Of a stretch of 6,217 nucleotides of DNA, positions 1 to 6,212 are shown one piece after another. Numbering within the stretch: position 1 is the first letter of the stretch; each line of letters starts with the position of its first letter. Origin of the DNA: Pseudomonadales bacterium (GTDB taxonomy: Bacteria > Pseudomonadota > Gammaproteobacteria > Pseudomonadales > Azotimanducaceae); NCBI GenBank assembly GCA_022448765.1, contig JAKUTI010000162.1, positions 1 to 6,217 on the forward strand, read 5' to 3'. Below the pieces are notes generated by a model. That model was not told where the DNA came from. It worked only from the letters and a program-made list of their open reading frames with translations, and ran no database searches. The position numbers and the translations under genes are program-made.

Positions 1-722
1 TCCAGCTAGACTCATTTCCTCCGTATTCACCAAGCTTTGAGGACAAGCACTTCCTCGGGACCGACGTCTCGGGTCGGGACATTCTGGCGAGACTCGTCTA
101 CGGGTTTCGTCTTGCCATGGCCTTTTCCGTGATCCTTCTCGCATGTAACTATCTCCTCGGTATCGCCATTGGCTGTGCCATGGGCTTTTGGGGCGGCGCG
201 TTTGACCTGTTTTTTCAACGGGTTATTGAAGTTTGGTCTAACGTGCCTTTTCTCTACGTCATCATGATCATTGCCTCGGTCATCATCCCGAACTTCTGGA
301 CACTGATGATTGTCATGGTGATCTTCGGCTGGATGTCCATGACCTGGTACATGCGCACAAGCACATACAAAGAAAAGACGCGTGCGTATGTACTTTCCGC
401 GCGCGCGCTTGGGGCTAGCAACTCTCGCGTGATTTTCAGTCATATCCTGCCGAACTCGATCTCGATCATCGTCACGTTCGTACCCTTCGCAATCGCTGGT
501 GGTATCACCTCTCTGACCGCTCTCGACTACCTCGGTTTTGGTTTGCCACCACCTACACCGAGCTGGGGTGAACTACTTTCGCAAGGGACAAGTCAGTTAG
601 AGTCGCCTTGGTTGGTAACGTCAGTGGTCGGCGCTATGGTGGCAATTCTTCTTATGGTGACTTACGTTGGTGAAGCGGTTCGCGAAGCTTTTGATCCAAA
701 GAAATTTACTTATTACGAGTAA
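1..722 (+). CDS. YejE-like ABC transporter permease (oligopeptide/microcin C type), 5'-truncated by window edge
   Basis: This is an inner-membrane permease subunit of a peptide-type ABC importer (DppC/OppC/YejE group). It would pair with a second permease to form the substrate channel. The reading frame is open from base 3, well before the first ATG at 117. The residues before that ATG include HFLGTDVSGRDILARLVYG, the conserved N-terminal motif of this family, so the gene truly starts left of the window. About 239 residues are visible, and by usual family length roughly 100 are missing. Several hydrophobic helices are present. The EAA-type loop that docks with the ATPase is encoded at about 396-455 (ARALGAS...HILPN). 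The segment LTALDYLGFGLPPPTPSWGE and the C-terminal GEAVREAFDP are typical of YejE rather than DppC. The stop is TAA, 7 nt before the binding-protein gene. Membership of the permease family is very secure; the YejE assignment rests on remembered family sequence. Confidence 0.93.
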   Translation, partial: QLDSFPPYSPSFEDKHFLGTDVSGRDILARLVYGFRLAMAFSVILLACNYLLGIAIGCAMGFWGGAFDLFFQRVIEVWSNVPFLYVIMIIASVIIPNFWTLMIVMVIFGWMSMTWYMRTSTYKEKTRAYVLSARALGASNSRVIFSHILPNSISIIVTFVPFAIAGGITSLTALDYLGFGLPPPTPSWGELLSQGTSQLESPWLVTSVVGAMVAILLMVTYVGEAVREAFDPKKFTYYE

Positions 723-729
723 CGACGCC

Positions 730-2595
730 ATGCATCTGCGTACGAAATCTAACGCCAGCATCTTGATCGCTCTGACCAGCATGCTGGCCCTGGTCGGTTG
801 TGGAACCGATGACAATAGCGATCCAACGACCGAGATGCCGAAAGCTGTCGTTCACAATATTGTTTCGTATCCATCCAGTGGCGTTCTACCCCGCGGACTC
901 GTTTGGGAAACGAACAATGAAGACCCCATTTTTGCCTCGCCCAATGCCAAGCCCGGGGGGACTTTTCGCACCTACGTCCTCGCATTTCCACTCACGATCC
1001 GCAGGGTAGGTCCGGACTCCAACGGCTCATTTGCAGGGTATACACGCGCTGGATTTCTACCGCTGGTCAGTCTTCATCCCAACACAAGAAAATTCATTCC
1101 AACGTTAGCGACCCATTGGGCTTTCCACGAAGACGGAAAAACGGTTTATTACCGATTGCATCCGGAGGCCAAATGGTCCGACGGGACCCCCATTACCGCT
1201 GACGATTATCTCTACGCCATCGACTTCATGCGTTCTAAGCATATTGTCGCCCCTTGGTACAACAATCATTACACGACCCAGATCGTTAACGTCGTCAAAT
1301 ATGACGACTACACCATTTCAATTGAAGGGGGATCGCCAAAACCCAAAGACGAACTCCTCTACGAGTACAGCATGGGACCCGTTCCAAGGCACTTCCATGT
1401 TCTCGACCAAGATTGGGTTCGGGAGAACAACTGGAAGATCGAACCCAACAACGGTCCTTACCAAATCTCAAGGATTGAGAAGGGTAAGTACATCGAATTC
1501 ACCCGAAAAAAAGACTGGTGGGGGAACGACCTCAAATACTACAAGCATCGTTTTAATCCCGAACGAATACGCGTCCGCGTGATCCGCGACGTGAACATCG
1601 CTCTGCAACACTTCTTTAAAGGCGAACTTGATACCTTCGCCGGCGTATTGCCGGAATTCTGGCACGACAAATTCAAGGGCAAGGATTTCGACAACGGCTA
1701 CATCCATAAGATCTGGTTTTACACCGATAACCCGCAGCCAGCATCAGGCATGTGGTTGAACCAAGCCGACCCCATCCTCGCAGATAAGAAAGTACGGTAC
1801 GGGCTCGCACACGCCATGAATATCGACAAAGTGATCACCACAGTGCTCCGCAGCGACTATCGAAGACAAAATACGCATCACGAAGGGTATGGGGATTATT
1901 CCAACGCGTCGATACGTGCCCGTAAATTCGATTTGACTAAAGCTAACTTGCTACTCGATGAGGCAGGGTGGACTGGTCGAGACGACAGAGGGATTCGCAC
2001 CAAGAACCAGCAGAAGTTGTCTTTACGCGTCACCTACGGTCAATCTCATCATACTCCGCGTCTCGTCATTCTTCGGGAGGAAGCCAAAAAGGCTGGGATT
2101 GACTTAACACTGCAGTTGCTAGATTCCGCCGTGTCTTTCAAGCAGATGTTGGAAAAGAAACACCAGATTGCATGGATGGGCTGGTCGGGCGGCGGCCTGT
2201 CGCCGCGTTACCGGCAGTTTTACCACTCTGATAACGCCAACAAACCGCAGAACAACAACCTCACCAACAACGCCGTACCGCATATGGACACGCTCATTGA
2301 CCAGTACCGCGCCGCCACCGAAAAACCGGATCGCGTACAGCTTGCCCATCGGCTCGAGCAGATGTTGCATGATACAGGCGCCGTCATTTTCACCTTTAAG
2401 GTTCCGTATACACGCGACGCCTATTGGCGTTGGATGAAACTCCCCGAATTTAGAGGTACCCGCGTGGGCGGCTTGTTCAATCCGATGGGCGGCCAGTTTT
2501 GGATCGACGAACAGGAACGTCAGCGAATTCTCGACGATACGGCACCGCCTACGAACCCAGTGTCGATACTCGACACTACCTATCTTTCCGACTGA
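730..2595 (+). CDS. YejA-like extracellular solute-binding protein, family 5, predicted lipoprotein
   Basis: This 621-residue receptor captures a peptide-like substrate in the periplasm and hands it to the permease. The ATG at 730 is preferred over the TTG at 667, which lies inside the permease gene, because it begins directly with a signal peptide. That peptide has a basic n-region (R4, K6), a hydrophobic core at about 9-22, and a lipobox LVGC with Cys24 as the lipidated residue. A polar linker (GTDDNSDPTTEMP) follows. Family 5 binding-protein signatures include AKPGGTF (73-79), LATHW (126-130) and KWSDGTPITADDY (148-160). YejA-like stretches include FPLTIRRVGPDSNGS (86-100), MRSKHI and APWYNN. 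The length of about 620 residues fits YejA-type proteins, which are longer than DppA or OppA. No strong Shine-Dalgarno is visible 7 nt after the permease stop, so coupled translation is likely. Gly at +2 after Cys24 does not predict inner-membrane retention under the E. coli Lol rule. The substrate is unknown. Confidence 0.92.
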   Translation: MHLRTKSNASILIALTSMLALVGCGTDDNSDPTTEMPKAVVHNIVSYPSSGVLPRGLVWETNNEDPIFASPNAKPGGTFRTYVLAFPLTIRRVGPDSNGSFAGYTRAGFLPLVSLHPNTRKFIPTLATHWAFHEDGKTVYYRLHPEAKWSDGTPITADDYLYAIDFMRSKHIVAPWYNNHYTTQIVNVVKYDDYTISIEGGSPKPKDELLYEYSMGPVPRHFHVLDQDWVRENNWKIEPNNGPYQISRIEKGKYIEFTRKKDWWGNDLKYYKHRFNPERIRVRVIRDVNIALQHFFKGELDTFAGVLPEFWHDKFKGKDFDNGYIHKIWFYTDNPQPASGMWLNQADPILADKKVRYGLAHAMNIDKVITTVLRSDYRRQNTHHEGYGDYSNASIRARKFDLTKANLLLDEAGWTGRDDRGIRTKNQQKLSLRVTYGQSHHTPRLVILREEAKKAGIDLTLQLLDSAVSFKQMLEKKHQIAWMGWSGGGLSPRYRQFYHSDNANKPQNNNLTNNAVPHMDTLIDQYRAATEKPDRVQLAHRLEQMLHDTGAVIFTFKVPYTRDAYWRWMKLPEFRGTRVGGLFNPMGGQFWIDEQERQRILDDTAPPTNPVSILDTTYLSD

Positions 2596-2598
2596 AAA

Positions 2599-3582
2599 GT
2601 GTCTGCCTTACTTGAAGTGCGCGGTCTCAGGGCAGGGTTCGATACCGATGCAGGCTATGTTGAAGTCCTCGATGGCGTGAGTTTTGAACTGGCCGCTGGA
2701 GAAACGTTAGGTCTCGTCGGCGAGTCCGGTTGCGGCAAAAGTGTCAGTGCCCTTTCAATCATGAATCTTTTGCCGAAGCCCGCTGGAAAAATTACCGCGG
2801 GATCCATCGAGTTTCAGAACCAAGACCTCGTCGTTCTACCTCAAGAAGAAATTCACGAGGTACGTGGGAACCGCATCTCGATGATCTTTCAAGAGCCAAT
2901 GACGGCGCTAAACCCCGTCCATCGCATCGGTAATCAAATTATCGAAGCGGTTAAGTTACATGAGCCCAATTTGGCCACGAGCAACGCCAGACGACGGGCA
3001 CTTGAGATGCTAGAACGCGTTGGGATTCCAGCACCCGATCAGCGTCTAAAAGAATACCCTCACCAGCTATCGGGCGGCATGCGACAGCGCGTCATGATTG
3101 CCATGGCGCTCGCCATGCAGCCGGACCTGCTAATAGCTGACGAGCCGACTACGGCGTTAGACGTCACGATCCAGGCTCAGATTCTCGATCTGTTACGAGA
3201 GATGCAGCGAGAGTCGGGCATGGCGATTCTTTTTATCACCCACGATCTCGGTGTGATCGCGGAGCTATGTGATCGGGTAACCGTTATGTACGCCGGCTGC
3301 GTTGTCGAACAAGCGGGGGCGAATCAATTGTTCTCTAGCCCACGCCATCCCTATACCCAGGGATTATTACAATCTATCCCCCTATTGAACGGAGTCCCAA
3401 AACAACCGCTTGCGACCATCCCCGGGGTGGTACCGGCCTTGATCGACATGCCCGACGGCTGCCGATTTCGAAATCGCTGCCCCAACGCCGAAGAAGATTG
3501 TGAACTCGCATCCCCCGAACTGACACAGGGGTTGGAACGCCATATCGCATGTCACCATCCGATCGCGGACATCATGAGATGA
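2599..3582 (+). CDS. Oligopeptide ABC transporter ATPase, DppD/OppD type (N-terminal-half equivalent of YejF)
   Basis: This 327-residue cytoplasmic ATPase powers the importer as one half of an ATPase heterodimer. It starts at GTG, 3 nt after the binding-protein stop; no convincing Shine-Dalgarno is seen, and MSALLEVRGL is the normal N-terminus of the family. All nucleotide-binding motifs are intact: Walker A GESGCGKS (41-48), Q-loop Gln98 in FQEPMTALNP, signature LSGGMRQR (157-164), Walker B LLIADE with Glu182, D-loop TALD (185-188) and H-loop His215. The C-terminal oligopeptide-transporter extension has HPYT (250-253) and four cysteines, Cys288, Cys294, Cys301 and Cys318 (C-x5-C-x6-C-x16-C). 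Structures of DppD-type proteins show a [4Fe-4S] cluster at such cysteines; binding here is inferred. The gene ends in TGA inside an ATGA overlap with the next ATPase. In E. coli YejF, two such modules are fused in one chain, whereas here they are separate. Confidence 0.95.
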   Translation: MSALLEVRGLRAGFDTDAGYVEVLDGVSFELAAGETLGLVGESGCGKSVSALSIMNLLPKPAGKITAGSIEFQNQDLVVLPQEEIHEVRGNRISMIFQEPMTALNPVHRIGNQIIEAVKLHEPNLATSNARRRALEMLERVGIPAPDQRLKEYPHQLSGGMRQRVMIAMALAMQPDLLIADEPTTALDVTIQAQILDLLREMQRESGMAILFITHDLGVIAELCDRVTVMYAGCVVEQAGANQLFSSPRHPYTQGLLQSIPLLNGVPKQPLATIPGVVPALIDMPDGCRFRNRCPNAEEDCELASPELTQGLERHIACHHPIADIMR

Positions 3583-4607
3583 GTGAAACGCTTCTACAAG
3601 TGCGCGGTCTGAAAAAATACTTTCCGGTTCGAGGCGGTGTTTTTCTTCGTCAGGTCGGAAACGTACATGCGGTCGAAGACGTTTCTTTCAACGTCGACAG
3701 GGGTAAGACCCTGGGACTCGTCGGCGAGTCTGGATGCGGCAAGAGTACGGTCGGGCAGACCATACTGAATTTACATAGCCCTACCGCTGGCAACATTTTC
3801 TATGAAGGCCGGGATATCGCGACTATGAATCGCGCTGAACTCAAAGACCTACGCCGGAACGTTCAAATCATATTTCAGGACCCATTCGAATCGCTCAACG
3901 CCAGGCACACGGTCAGCCGAATCCTCGAAGAACCATTCCTAATCCACGATTTGGGGACATCGGCTGAACGTCGCGATTGGGCAAGGGATCTACTTCACCG
4001 TGTTGGGTTGCAAGCTGACGCTCTAGATCGCTTCCCGCACGAGTTTTCCGGCGGTCAACGACAGCGCATAGGCATCGCAAGGGCCATTGCGTTGAAACCG
4101 AAACTGGTCGTTTGCGACGAAGCGGTTTCGGCGTTGGACGTTTCGATTCAGTCTCAAGTGATCAATCTCTTGATGGATCTGCAACGGGAGATGAACCTCG
4201 CCTTGATTTTCATCGCGCACGATCTGGCCGTGGTCAAACACGTTTCCGACGATGTTGCCGTTATGTATTTGGGGAAGATTGTTGAACAAGCGGATGCCCA
4301 AACGATCTATGCGTTTCCGCGACATCCGTACACTAAGGCCTTACTTTCAGCCATCCCCATACCTGATCCAAAGCGCCGCGGCGAAAGAATCCTATTGTCC
4401 GGAGACGTTCCCTCGCCAATCGATCCGCCGCGCGGATGTCGCTTTCACACCCGATGCCCGCACACGGAAAACAAGTGCCGAACCATTGAGCCGATAGAAG
4501 AACTCGTCAACAAAGGCCACCGAGTTGCCTGTCATTTCTGGAAAGAACTCGCCGGCTCTACCGCCAATGGGTATTCAGATAAAACGGATGGCCATCTACG
4601 GCCTTAA
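3579..4607 (+). CDS. Oligopeptide ABC transporter ATPase, DppF/OppF type (C-terminal-half equivalent of YejF)
   Basis: This 342-residue ATPase is the second half of the ATPase pair. The ATG at 3579 overlaps the preceding stop by 4 nt (ATGA), the usual arrangement for coupled translation. An in-frame ATG at 3549 would add ten unconserved residues (MSPSDRGHHE) and is not preferred. Motifs are complete: Walker A GESGCGKS (49-56), Q-loop Gln100 in FQDPFESLN, signature FSGGQRQR (156-163), Walker B LVVCDE with Glu181, D-loop SALD and H-loop His214. VCDEAVSALDVS and the N-terminal LKKYFPVRGG are typical of OppF/DppF. The C-terminal extension has HPYT (249-252) and four cysteines, Cys287, Cys293, Cys300 and Cys318 (C-x5-C-x6-C-x17-C), so this subunit too may carry an iron-sulfur cluster. 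The last 12 bp, including the TAA stop, overlap the 3' end of the convergent DUF2141 gene. Confidence 0.95.
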   Translation: MSETLLQVRGLKKYFPVRGGVFLRQVGNVHAVEDVSFNVDRGKTLGLVGESGCGKSTVGQTILNLHSPTAGNIFYEGRDIATMNRAELKDLRRNVQIIFQDPFESLNARHTVSRILEEPFLIHDLGTSAERRDWARDLLHRVGLQADALDRFPHEFSGGQRQRIGIARAIALKPKLVVCDEAVSALDVSIQSQVINLLMDLQREMNLALIFIAHDLAVVKHVSDDVAVMYLGKIVEQADAQTIYAFPRHPYTKALLSAIPIPDPKRRGERILLSGDVPSPIDPPRGCRFHTRCPHTENKCRTIEPIEELVNKGHRVACHFWKELAGSTANGYSDKTDGHLRP

Positions 4608-5057
4608 TCGAATCGAATGCGAAGTCTGACCCTCGATCACGATGCTGCTTGCTCGGAAGGACGGCGGTCTAAATAGCCGTCGCGCATCGTTGCTGAACCC
4701 ATATTGCTCTTTGGGTATCCCCAAAATGCCCTCGTCGATACTCCCATTTGCATTGGTGTCATGGAAGGCGGCGACAGCAACAATTCCGTCGGGCACAGGT
4801 ATAACAATTCGCGCCATCCCCTCGGTTGTACTTCGGCGGCTAACGGAATGAACACCAGCCTTCTCCACCGGCTTTCGCGTGTTTTCCATGTCGTCAACAA
4901 AGGCCGCAACATCGTGATAGACAGTGACAAAAAGCGTCCCCGGACGGTCGATGTTCGTGACCGTTAGCGCTAACTCTCCCGAAAACGCGTCCGTCCCGAG
5001 CAAGCTCAGGCTCATGCCCCATACGAGAAGATTTTTTTTGTCGAAGAGAAAGGTCAA
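4596..5057 (-). CDS. DUF2141 domain protein, probably exported
   Basis: This is a small protein of up to 153 residues matching the DUF2141 family, whose molecular function is not established. Family hallmarks are visible: a beta-rich opening ELALTVTNIDRPGTLFVTVYHD (28-49), AFHDTNANGSID (97-108), GIPKEQYGFSNDA (113-125) and RPPSF (130-134). D100, N102, N104, G105 and D108 form a DxNxNGxxD pattern resembling a calcium-binding loop. The N-terminus has KK (7-8), a short hydrophobic stretch LLVWGMSLSLL (10-20) and a small-residue region near 23-27, a plausible Sec signal. The start is uncertain: TTG at 5057 gives the complete signal, while the first in-frame ATG (codon 15, at 5015) would lose its basic part. 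No strong Shine-Dalgarno precedes either. The gene lies 5 nt after the acetyltransferase stop and is probably co-transcribed. Its TAG stop sits inside the convergent ATPase gene. Confidence 0.87.
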   Translation of the reverse strand: MTFLFDKKNLLVWGMSLSLLGTDAFSGELALTVTNIDRPGTLFVTVYHDVAAFVDDMENTRKPVEKAGVHSVSRRSTTEGMARIVIPVPDGIVAVAAFHDTNANGSIDEGILGIPKEQYGFSNDARRLFRPPSFRASSIVIEGQTSHSIRLRP

Positions 5058-5062
5058 CTGAG

Positions 5063-5623
5063 CTAATGCCGGAGATCAAGGAAAACGCACGTACTACGCA
5101 CGTGAAAATTTCGGGCAAGCGAAAAAATACTTTTTTCGCCGCACTGGCGGAAACCGAGTTTCCGTAAAACCCATGCAGACGCGGGATTATCGTTCTGGTA
5201 CGAAGCTTCAATTCGCGTGCATCCAAGCCTAGTCTCGGCATAATTGATCAAACCGGCCGCTGCTTCGGTCGCGTATCCAAAGCCCCAATGTTCTCGGGCA
5301 ATCCAATAACCGAGCTCCAAGGTGTTGGCGTTTTCACCAGTAAGCCCGGCGCCACCGATAAGCGCACCATCCAGATCTACAAAAAAATTAGCACCGTAAC
5401 CCGACGATGCCGTCGCTCTAACATTTTCGATGAACACGCGTGCATCATCCAATGCGTAGGGATACGGGACGCGGGCAAGCCACTTCGACACTTCCCAATC
5501 GCCGATTAGCCTCGTCAGCTCACTAGCGTCTTTTTCGTCAGGCTCGCGTAATTTGAGACGCTGTGTTTGAACTTCGCAAGAGATCGGATCCGATCCACTA
5601 TTGCTTGTTCCCTGCATCTTCAT
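5063..5623 (-). CDS. GNAT family N-acetyltransferase, RimJ/RimL (Acetyltransf_3) type
   Basis: This 186-residue cytoplasmic enzyme is predicted to move an acetyl group from acetyl-CoA to an amine. RimJ/RimL relatives modify protein N-termini, but many paralogues use other substrates, so the target is unknown. The N-terminal TQRLKLREPDEKDASELTRL (about 20-39) is the typical opening of the family. The acetyl-CoA pyrophosphate loop is REHWGFGYATEAA (110-122), with R110, G114, G116 and A118 in the RxxxGxGxA pattern. NDNPASAWVLRKLGF (144-158) is the conserved later motif, and SLARNFHVRSTCVFLDL is the usual closing strand. The ATG at 5623 is followed by another at codon 3 (5617); neither has a clear Shine-Dalgarno, only a weak AAGAAAG at 5635-5641, 11 nt away. 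The gene begins next to a strongly AT-rich intergenic stretch and is first of a probable two-gene unit with the DUF2141 gene. Confidence 0.92.
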   Translation of the reverse strand: MKMQGTSNSGSDPISCEVQTQRLKLREPDEKDASELTRLIGDWEVSKWLARVPYPYALDDARVFIENVRATASSGYGANFFVDLDGALIGGAGLTGENANTLELGYWIAREHWGFGYATEAAAGLINYAETRLGCTRIEASYQNDNPASAWVLRKLGFRQCGEKSIFSLARNFHVRSTCVFLDLRH

Positions 5624-5769
5624 CTATTAGATCACTTTCTTGATATGTTATACATATACTTGTTTTTAATGACTTTTATACTCTTTATATCTTTTGGCCA
5701 TCCACTGGTTCCAAGCTCAAATCCAGTCCTCCCGCAGCGGCAGCGAACGACTGAAGTCCCTGGTTCTCT
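5624..5769 (-). promoter_or_regulatory. Intergenic region with AT-rich candidate promoter zone for the acetyltransferase gene
   Basis: The 146 bp between the two minus-strand genes hold no supportable ORF. About 5637-5696 is only around 20% G+C, clearly lower than its flanks. On the minus strand it contains TATAAA at 5684-5689 and again at 5675-5680, and TATAAC at 5647-5652. A TTGGAA at 5709-5714 lies 19 bp from the first TATAAA, a longer spacing than the optimum, so no single promoter stands out. A dyad ATATGT-tat-ACATAT (5643-5657) lies 20 bp before the acetyltransferase start and could be an operator or chance in AT-rich DNA. The half nearer the membrane-protein gene (5701-5769) has average composition. 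It shows an ACTGG...CCAGT pair at 5703-5726 with a 14-nt loop but no T-run, so no convincing terminator. Confidence 0.3.
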
Positions 5770-6201
5770 TTATGGCATTTTCCCCGACCTAAACAAATCC
5801 CGAGCACGCCAAAGCGCGATGGCTGGGACGAGAAAAATAATCCCAGCTACGAGACCGGCCAGCAAACCAGCCCCACGTTCATCCAGCAGGTTCCATACCA
5901 CCATCGAGAAACTCACCTGGATCACGTACACCGACGCCCACGGCCACATCCAACGATGCATCCTAAAGAATCCCCAAGCCATGCCGGCGTATACAACCCA
6001 ATGAAGGGGCGCTAGTGCCTTGGCCCACTCTTGGTGAAACGTAATCCCAAACCAAACCTCTTCGTCATTTGCCACGGGCTTCAAAAAAATATCGAACGGC
6101 ATATAAATAAATGTCATGTAGAGGCAAAAAACGTACATCGTGGTCATCCACCAAGGACGCCTCATGAAATCGCGACGAATCCCCTCAATAACTTGTTGCA
6201 T
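5770..6201 (-). CDS. Uncharacterised four-helix inner-membrane protein
   Basis: This 143-residue protein belongs to no family I can name. Four hydrophobic segments are visible at about 17-38, 64-80, 84-104 and 110-131. Basic residues fall in the N-terminus (RR at 9-10 and 14-15), the 2-3 loop (R80, H82, R83) and the C-terminal tail (WRARDLFRSGK). By the positive-inside rule this places both ends in the cytoplasm and the longer 39-63 loop (KPVANDEEVWFGITFHQEW) in the periplasm. The protein is rich in Trp, Met and aromatic residues (MHRWMWPWASVYV, MYVFCLYMTFIYMPFD). The ATG at 6201 is supported by a purine-rich site 5 nt upstream. The gene ends in TAA, with 146 bp before the acetyltransferase start, so co-transcription with that gene is possible but not shown. 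No cofactor, catalytic or transport motif is recognised. Confidence 0.8.
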   Translation of the reverse strand: MQQVIEGIRRDFMRRPWWMTTMYVFCLYMTFIYMPFDIFLKPVANDEEVWFGITFHQEWAKALAPLHWVVYAGMAWGFFRMHRWMWPWASVYVIQVSFSMVVWNLLDERGAGLLAGLVAGIIFLVPAIALWRARDLFRSGKMP

Positions 6202-6206
6202 AAGTT

Positions 6207-6212
6207 CTTCTC
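6207..6212 (-). promoter_or_regulatory. Ribosome binding site of the four-helix membrane protein
   Basis: On the minus strand the bases read GAGAAG, 5 nt before the ATG whose first base is 6201, within the purine-rich stretch GAAAAGAGAAGAA. It is the clearest Shine-Dalgarno-like site in the window and supports the chosen start. The promoter of this gene lies beyond the right edge. Confidence 0.55.

Noticed and set aside
27..443. Minus-strand open frame of 138 codons opposite the permease
   Set aside because: It lies wholly antisense to a permease with strong family motifs, and its His/Asp/Lys-rich translation resembles no protein family.
667..729. Upstream TTG start for the solute-binding protein
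   Set aside because: It would place 21 charged residues before an otherwise perfect lipoprotein signal peptide and overlap the permease gene; the ATG at 730 explains the signal fully.
4587..4596. Perfect 10-bp palindrome GATGGCCATC near the convergent stops, considered as a bidirectional terminator
   Set aside because: It has no loop and no following T-run on either strand and is inside coding sequence, so it is likely chance.
4894..5241. Minus-strand frame across the acetyltransferase/DUF2141 junction
   Set aside because: It is a shifted frame over the end of one real gene and the start of another, without family motifs of its own. It was considered as evidence of a frameshift fusion, but both flanking genes are complete in their own frames.
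5703..5726. ACTGG...CCAGT inverted repeat downstream of the membrane-protein gene, considered as a terminator
   Set aside because: A 5-bp stem with a 14-nt loop and no T-run in the minus-strand direction is too weak to call.
5567..6004. Plus-strand 145-codon frame over the intergenic region and membrane-protein gene
   Set aside because: Its hydrophobic part comes from translating the AT-rich intergenic DNA and the rest is antisense to the four-helix protein gene. No ribosome site or family motif is seen.
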